From assembly GCF_003253115.1 (NCBI RefSeq), contig NZ_QEQF01000006.1, forward strand, positions 1 through 64,000: a stretch of 64,000 nt of DNA. The letters run 5' to 3'. Shown here piece by piece: positions 60,745-64,000 of the stretch. Both the position numbers and the translations under genes were made by a program. The notes beneath the pieces were generated by a model. That model was given only the letters and a program-made list of their open reading frames with translations. It ran no database searches and was not told the origin of the DNA. The DNA comes from Haemophilus_A paraphrohaemolyticus_A. Lineage in GTDB: Bacteria > Pseudomonadota > Gammaproteobacteria > Enterobacterales > Pasteurellaceae. Numbering within the stretch: position 1 is the stretch's first letter; the number at the start of each line of letters is the position of its first letter.

Positions 60745-61113
60745 CTAAAACGTCAGCACTTTTTTAGCTTGATGCAACACTTCAAACAACTTATTTTTAC
60801 TCACTTTTTGAGCCTCTCTTAGCACAAGCTCTGAATTGTCTAATCCGCGTTCTGCAAGGCTTTCTTGGCAAACAAAGCATTCGGTTAAGTCGTAAAGCTC
60901 AATTAGTTTAAAGGTCGCAATATGGTCTTTTTGGAGTAACAATTCAGGCTGTTGGTTGGCGAGCAGATTAAATACGCCATCGTTAAGGAAACAGATAGCA
61001 AGCTCTTCTTCATCACAAAAAGCACTAGCGGCAAGCAAGGCATCCAACCCTTCACGGCTGATGCTAGAACCAAACGGTGGTTGGGTAAATAAAATCGCAA
61101 GTTTATATTTCAT
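60745..61113 (-). CDS. tusC: sulfurtransferase complex subunit TusC
   Basis: A 122-residue DsrF-like subunit (LAILFTQPPFGSSISREGLD, ALLAASAFCDEEELAICFLN, DGVF). It starts one base after the tusD stop. The core of the TusBCD heterohexamer has no catalytic cysteine in this chain. Confidence 0.94.
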   Translation of the reverse strand: MKYKLAILFTQPPFGSSISREGLDALLAASAFCDEEELAICFLNDGVFNLLANQQPELLLQKDHIATFKLIELYDLTECFVCQESLAERGLDNSELVLREAQKVSKNKLFEVLHQAKKVLTF

Positions 61114-61114
61114 G

Positions 61115-61468
61115 TTAAAAAGTCAGTAATCTATCGGCTTTGAGCACAGCTTGGCTAAATTCGCCTAAGCCTGCCAAAATAAAAGGTTCGGCAAGGTTTT
61201 CTTCGACAATGCCTCGACGCTGTGCAGCAGAGATGCACAGATGCAATGACAAGCGGTGGTTTTCTGCCAATCTTTTCCAATGTTCCACTAAATTCACTTC
61301 ATCGCTAGCAGGATTAACCAACACATTCGCATTGCTTACACCATTTTGGAAGAAAAAAATCTGGCGAATTTCGTGCCCTGCTTCCAGCAATTTTTCTGAA
61401 AATTGATAGGCTAAATACGCCGCTTGTGCGCCATACACTTCGCCCTTTACCGCTAACACATACTGCAT
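61115..61468 (-). CDS. tusD: sulfurtransferase complex subunit TusD
   Basis: A 117-residue DsrE-like subunit. It carries the active cysteine in LSLHLCISAAQRRGI that accepts persulfide from TusA. YQFSEKLLEAGHEIRQIFFF and QNGVSNAN are family motifs. Its ATG overlaps the stop of the YheO-like gene by one base (TAATG). A perfect uptake signal lies at 61249-61257. Confidence 0.94.
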   Translation of the reverse strand: MQYVLAVKGEVYGAQAAYLAYQFSEKLLEAGHEIRQIFFFQNGVSNANVLVNPASDEVNLVEHWKRLAENHRLSLHLCISAAQRRGIVEENLAEPFILAGLGEFSQAVLKADRLLTF

Positions 61469-62142
61469 TATTCGTCCCCTTTCTCTTCTGCACCCTGTTT
61501 AATTTGGCGGATGTAAAGATAAACCGTATGGCGAGAAATATTCAACCGTTCCGCTACTTGGTTGATCGCCTCTTTAATATCGAAAATGCCTTTTTCATAC
61601 AACGACACCACTATTTGGCGGTTTTTGTTGTTGTTGGCAACCGCGCGATCGCTCATCACCTCTTCAATGGTGCGCTCGATAGTTTGAGCTACCAGATCTT
61701 CCACCGAGCTGGCAAAATTGACTGAAGTATCATTCTCTTCGTGAGGTGGGAAGAAAGCATTTAGGAACTGCGAGGTCGGCACATCTAAGTTTATATTGAT
61801 GCAGATAAAGCCAATTACGTGCTGTTTGCGGTTGCGAATCGCGATAGTGACCGATTTCATCAATACGCCTCCGCCTTTGGCACGGGTAAAGTAGGGTTTC
61901 GAGACACTGTCGGTCTGCATATTGTGCAATGAACGTAGAGCTTTATCGGTTAATGGTGAGCCAATTTTGCGGTCTGTGTTGTGTCCGTTTACCACGTAAA
62001 TAGCAGAATGTTCGAGAAATTCGAGCGAATGCAACACGATTTCGCAATGTTCGCCTAAAAGGGCGGCAATGCCGTCAATCACGGGGAAGTAAGAGGCAAG
62101 AATAGCGTGATCTTCGTCGGTGTAGGGAGTGAAAGTGCTCAT
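61468..62142 (-). CDS. YheO-like PAS/HTH transcriptional regulator
   Basis: 224 residues. A YheO-type PAS domain (ASYFPVIDGIAALLGEHCEI, GVLMKSVTIAIRNRKQHVIG) is followed by a C-terminal helix-turn-helix (DIKEAINQVAERLNISRHTV, YLYIRQIKQG). It heads the tusDCB operon exactly as yheO does in E. coli, so it probably reports on sulfur or redox state; this is inferred from context. Confidence 0.9.
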   Translation of the reverse strand: MSTFTPYTDEDHAILASYFPVIDGIAALLGEHCEIVLHSLEFLEHSAIYVVNGHNTDRKIGSPLTDKALRSLHNMQTDSVSKPYFTRAKGGGVLMKSVTIAIRNRKQHVIGFICININLDVPTSQFLNAFFPPHEENDTSVNFASSVEDLVAQTIERTIEEVMSDRAVANNNKNRQIVVSLYEKGIFDIKEAINQVAERLNISRHTVYLYIRQIKQGAEEKGDE

Positions 62143-62147
62143 TTGAT

Positions 62148-62223
62148 TGTAGGGTGGGGGTTATTCCACCAATTAACTGTTGATATGCAAATAAAAAATG
62201 GTGGGCTAAAAGCCCACCCTACA
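62148..62223. repeat. 76-bp element with perfect 11-bp terminal inverted repeats
   Basis: TGTAGGGTGGG (62148-62158) and CCCACCCTACA (62213-62223) bound the element, with an inner hairpin GGTGGGCT/AGCCCACC at the right end. The pattern resembles small intergenic repeats common in this family. It fills the gap between fkpA and the YheO-like gene. Confidence 0.65.
62191..62218 (-). terminator. terminator of fkpA
   Basis: GGTGGGCT (62200-62207)-AAA-AGCCCACC (62211-62218). On the minus strand it is followed by ATTTTTTATTT. It is supplied by the right end of the 76-bp repeat element. Confidence 0.75.
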
Positions 62224-62233
62224 CATTACCTAA

Positions 62234-62950
62234 TTATTTAGCTGGTTTAAAATCCAACAATTCAACCTCAAATTTTAAGGTTGAATTCGCTGGGATTTTA
62301 CCTGCCGAACGATCACCATAACCTAATGCAGGTGGAACGACGATTTCCATTTTTCCACCTTTTTTGAGCATTGGAATGGCTTCAACCCACGCCGGGATTA
62401 ACTGATCTAATTGAAATTCTACAGGGGCATTGCGGTCGTATGAGCTGTCAAATACCGTGCCATCAGGTAATGTACCTTTATAGTGCACTTTAACCACATC
62501 CGTTTTGCTTGGGCTTGCCCCTTCGCCTGCTTTTTCAATTTTATATAATAAGCCAGAATCCGTTTTTTTCACGCCTGCTGTTTTTGCATATTCTGCACGG
62601 AATTTATCGCCTTCCTCAATCGTTGCTTTTGATTTTTCCGCTTGAATTTTTTGCTCTTGTGAAGAGAGGTAGCTATCTAATGCTTTCAATTGATTTTGCA
62701 AATCTTCATCGGTTAATTTACCTGTTTTTTTCAAGGTATCTTGCACACCTGCTAAGATTTTATCTTGGTTATAAGTGAAAACCGCTTTTTGAGATTCTAC
62801 AATCCCTTCGATATTTTTACCCATCAACACGCCGACTGCGTATGATGAATCATCCACGAATTTTTTATCCGCTTTTTGCTCTGCCATCACAGAACCTGCA
62901 ACCAATGTTGCCATTAATGTTGCAACTAAAGTAAATTTTTTGTTTAACAT
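62234..62950 (-). CDS. fkpA: periplasmic FKBP-type peptidyl-prolyl isomerase FkpA
   Basis: 238 residues with a signal peptide (MLNKKFTLVATLMATLVAGS, cleavage near VMA-EQ). It has a helical dimerisation and chaperone domain to about residue 115 and a C-terminal FKBP domain (VVKVHYKGTLPDGTVFDSSY, GGKMEIVVPPALGYGDRSAG, FEVELLDFKP). The ATG at 62950 is preceded by GAGGAATATAGG; the 23 extra codons upstream are not a signal peptide. It is divergent from slyX, as in related genomes. Confidence 0.94.
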   Translation of the reverse strand: MLNKKFTLVATLMATLVAGSVMAEQKADKKFVDDSSYAVGVLMGKNIEGIVESQKAVFTYNQDKILAGVQDTLKKTGKLTDEDLQNQLKALDSYLSSQEQKIQAEKSKATIEEGDKFRAEYAKTAGVKKTDSGLLYKIEKAGEGASPSKTDVVKVHYKGTLPDGTVFDSSYDRNAPVEFQLDQLIPAWVEAIPMLKKGGKMEIVVPPALGYGDRSAGKIPANSTLKFEVELLDFKPAK

Positions 62951-63034
62951 CCTATATTCCTCATAAAAGATTGGTAAGATATAGCTCAATAGAGTAAAGT
63001 GTATTTCTTTTTTAGACAACCTTTTTTATTAAAA

Positions 63035-63256
63035 ATGCCCTCAGATCTTGAATTATTTAACAGAATTGAAGAACTTGAAACCAAAGTTGCCTTTCAAGAG
63101 GCAACGATCGAAGAATTAAATCAAGCTTTGATCGATCAACAATTCGCCCTCGATAAACTCCAGACCCAAGTTCGCCACTTGGCGGAAAAATTCAAAGGCA
63201 TCTCAGCAAGCAACGTAGCCTCGCGTGAAGAGGAAACGCCACCGCCGCACTACTAA
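63035..63256 (+). CDS. slyX: SlyX family coiled-coil protein
   Basis: 73 residues, almost entirely heptad-patterned (FNRIEELETKVAFQEATIEE, LNQALIDQQFALDKLQTQVR) with the family's proline-rich PPPHY end. Function unknown despite wide conservation. The ATG at 63035 begins the family-typical sequence; the ribosome binding site is weak. An MFS gene follows after 10 bp. Confidence 0.9.
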   Translation: MPSDLELFNRIEELETKVAFQEATIEELNQALIDQQFALDKLQTQVRHLAEKFKGISASNVASREEETPPPHY

Positions 63257-63266
63257 TCTCAATTTT

Positions 63267-64000
63267 ATGCTGTACCTACAAAAACTTCTCTTGATTCGCC
63301 GATTTTTCTCGACATTAGCGTTTTTTTCGATGCAAACGGTCTTTTTTATCTACCTTCAGAAAAAAGGACTGAGCAACAGCGAAATCGCTTTTTCGCTCTC
63401 GCTACTGTTTTTCTGCAATCAGGCACTTGCCATTTTTGCCGGTATCTGGGGCGATCGCTTCGGGCTTGCCAAAATGATGTTGCTTGGCTGCTTTTTAGAT
63501 GTGCTTGCTTACATCTTTTTCCTCTCTGCAGATCACTACTTTCTCTTGCTGCTCGCTACCACCTGTTTTGGTCTAGGGAGTTGCTTATTCGGCACGAACG
63601 CCAAAGCCTGTTTACTCGCAATTGCGGGCAATGAATATGCTGAGAAAACACGTCTACAAGGCAAATATCTCAAAGTCACATCAATGTCCTCAATGGGTGC
63701 CCCGCTTTTGGTGATTCCTTTTATTAAGTACGATCACATCAATGCTCTCATTTGGGCGTGCTTTGCGATTGAAGCGATTTTATTTGTGCTGATGATTAAG
63801 CCGTTTTCGCAAATACAAGCGGTGCAAAAATTGGTGAAATTTCGCTTTTCGCAAATCCGTGACATTATGACCAAAGATTTTCTCTTTGTGCATTTGATGC
63901 TTTTTATCCCGCTTTCGATAGCAACCTCGTTTTTCGTGATTTTCCCGTTTTTGTTCGACAACAAACTCGGCTTGCCCGAACATTCGCCCATTGCACTATT
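63267..64000 (+). CDS. MFS transporter (N-terminal part; runs off the window)
   Basis: At least 244 codons from ATG 63267 without a stop to the window end. MLYLQKLLLIRRFFSTLAFF opens the first of about seven visible membrane helices. The MFS loop 2-3 motif appears as AGIWGDRFGLAKMM. The substrate cannot be named from this half. It follows slyX by 10 bp. A perfect uptake signal lies at 63815-63823. Confidence 0.85.
   Translation, partial: MLYLQKLLLIRRFFSTLAFFSMQTVFFIYLQKKGLSNSEIAFSLSLLFFCNQALAIFAGIWGDRFGLAKMMLLGCFLDVLAYIFFLSADHYFLLLLATTCFGLGSCLFGTNAKACLLAIAGNEYAEKTRLQGKYLKVTSMSSMGAPLLVIPFIKYDHINALIWACFAIEAILFVLMIKPFSQIQAVQKLVKFRFSQIRDIMTKDFLFVHLMLFIPLSIATSFFVIFPFLFDNKLGLPEHSPIAL

Overview
The window is a piece of a Pasteurellaceae chromosome, most like Mannheimia or Actinobacillus. 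The nine-base DNA uptake signal ACAAGCGGT (or its complement ACCGCTTGT) occurs perfectly at least 15 times, which is the uptake-signal dialect of the Apl subclade rather than of Haemophilus influenzae. Gene content and order also fit: S10 ribosomal operon, frdABCD, yigZ-trkH-hemG, yheO-tusDCB, fkpA/slyX, mutY-yggX-mltC, hslVU.

Layout. 1-420: three tRNA genes (Arg-His-Pro, minus strand) run directly into what reads as the boxA leader of an rRNA operon whose 16S gene should lie just off the left edge. 0.7-4.2 kb: glnA, a DUF454 membrane protein, an ldhA gene broken by an internal deletion, and azoR. 4.25-16.2 kb: one 3992-codon trimeric autotransporter adhesin. 16.9-29.4 kb: housekeeping genes (fumC, an OPT transporter, ffh-lptM-lysA, tRNA-Asn/Phe, mutY-yggX-mltC, gloA2, hslVU), with two copies of a MITE-like palindromic element and an unexplained multi-hairpin stretch after the OPT gene.

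29.4-35.4 kb: an accessory island with two sirtuins, a PP2C phosphatase, a free-standing FtsK-gamma winged helix, a DUF1643 protein, a RhuM-Fic protein, a 5'(3')-nucleotidase-like HAD protein and a decayed ATPase gene. Three minus-strand transcription units of the island carry the same promoter design: a palindrome GCGACA-N5-TGTCGT placed exactly 9 bp from a -10-like box. This looks like a small regulon and is the best candidate here for an undescribed system.

35.5-42.5 kb: cyuA-like desulfidase, a ComE1-type competence protein, an LplT-Aas fusion with its MerR-type regulator, fklB. 42.5-45.7 kb: a scarred accessory segment (fragments of an EamA transporter and of glmS, a NERD-domain gene with an in-frame stop, two small genes, a heptanucleotide tandem repeat). 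It sits where the spc ribosomal operon would normally follow S10. 45.7-50.9 kb: the 11-gene S10 operon with promoter and leader. 51.2-64 kb: sxy/tfoX, a wrecked SLC13-type transporter, frdABCD, fmt, yigZ-trkH-hemG, mscL, tusBCD-yheO, fkpA, slyX and the start of an MFS transporter.

Anaerobic respiration (frd), competence (sxy, comE1, many uptake signals), surface adhesion and translation dominate. At least six gene remnants show active gene decay.
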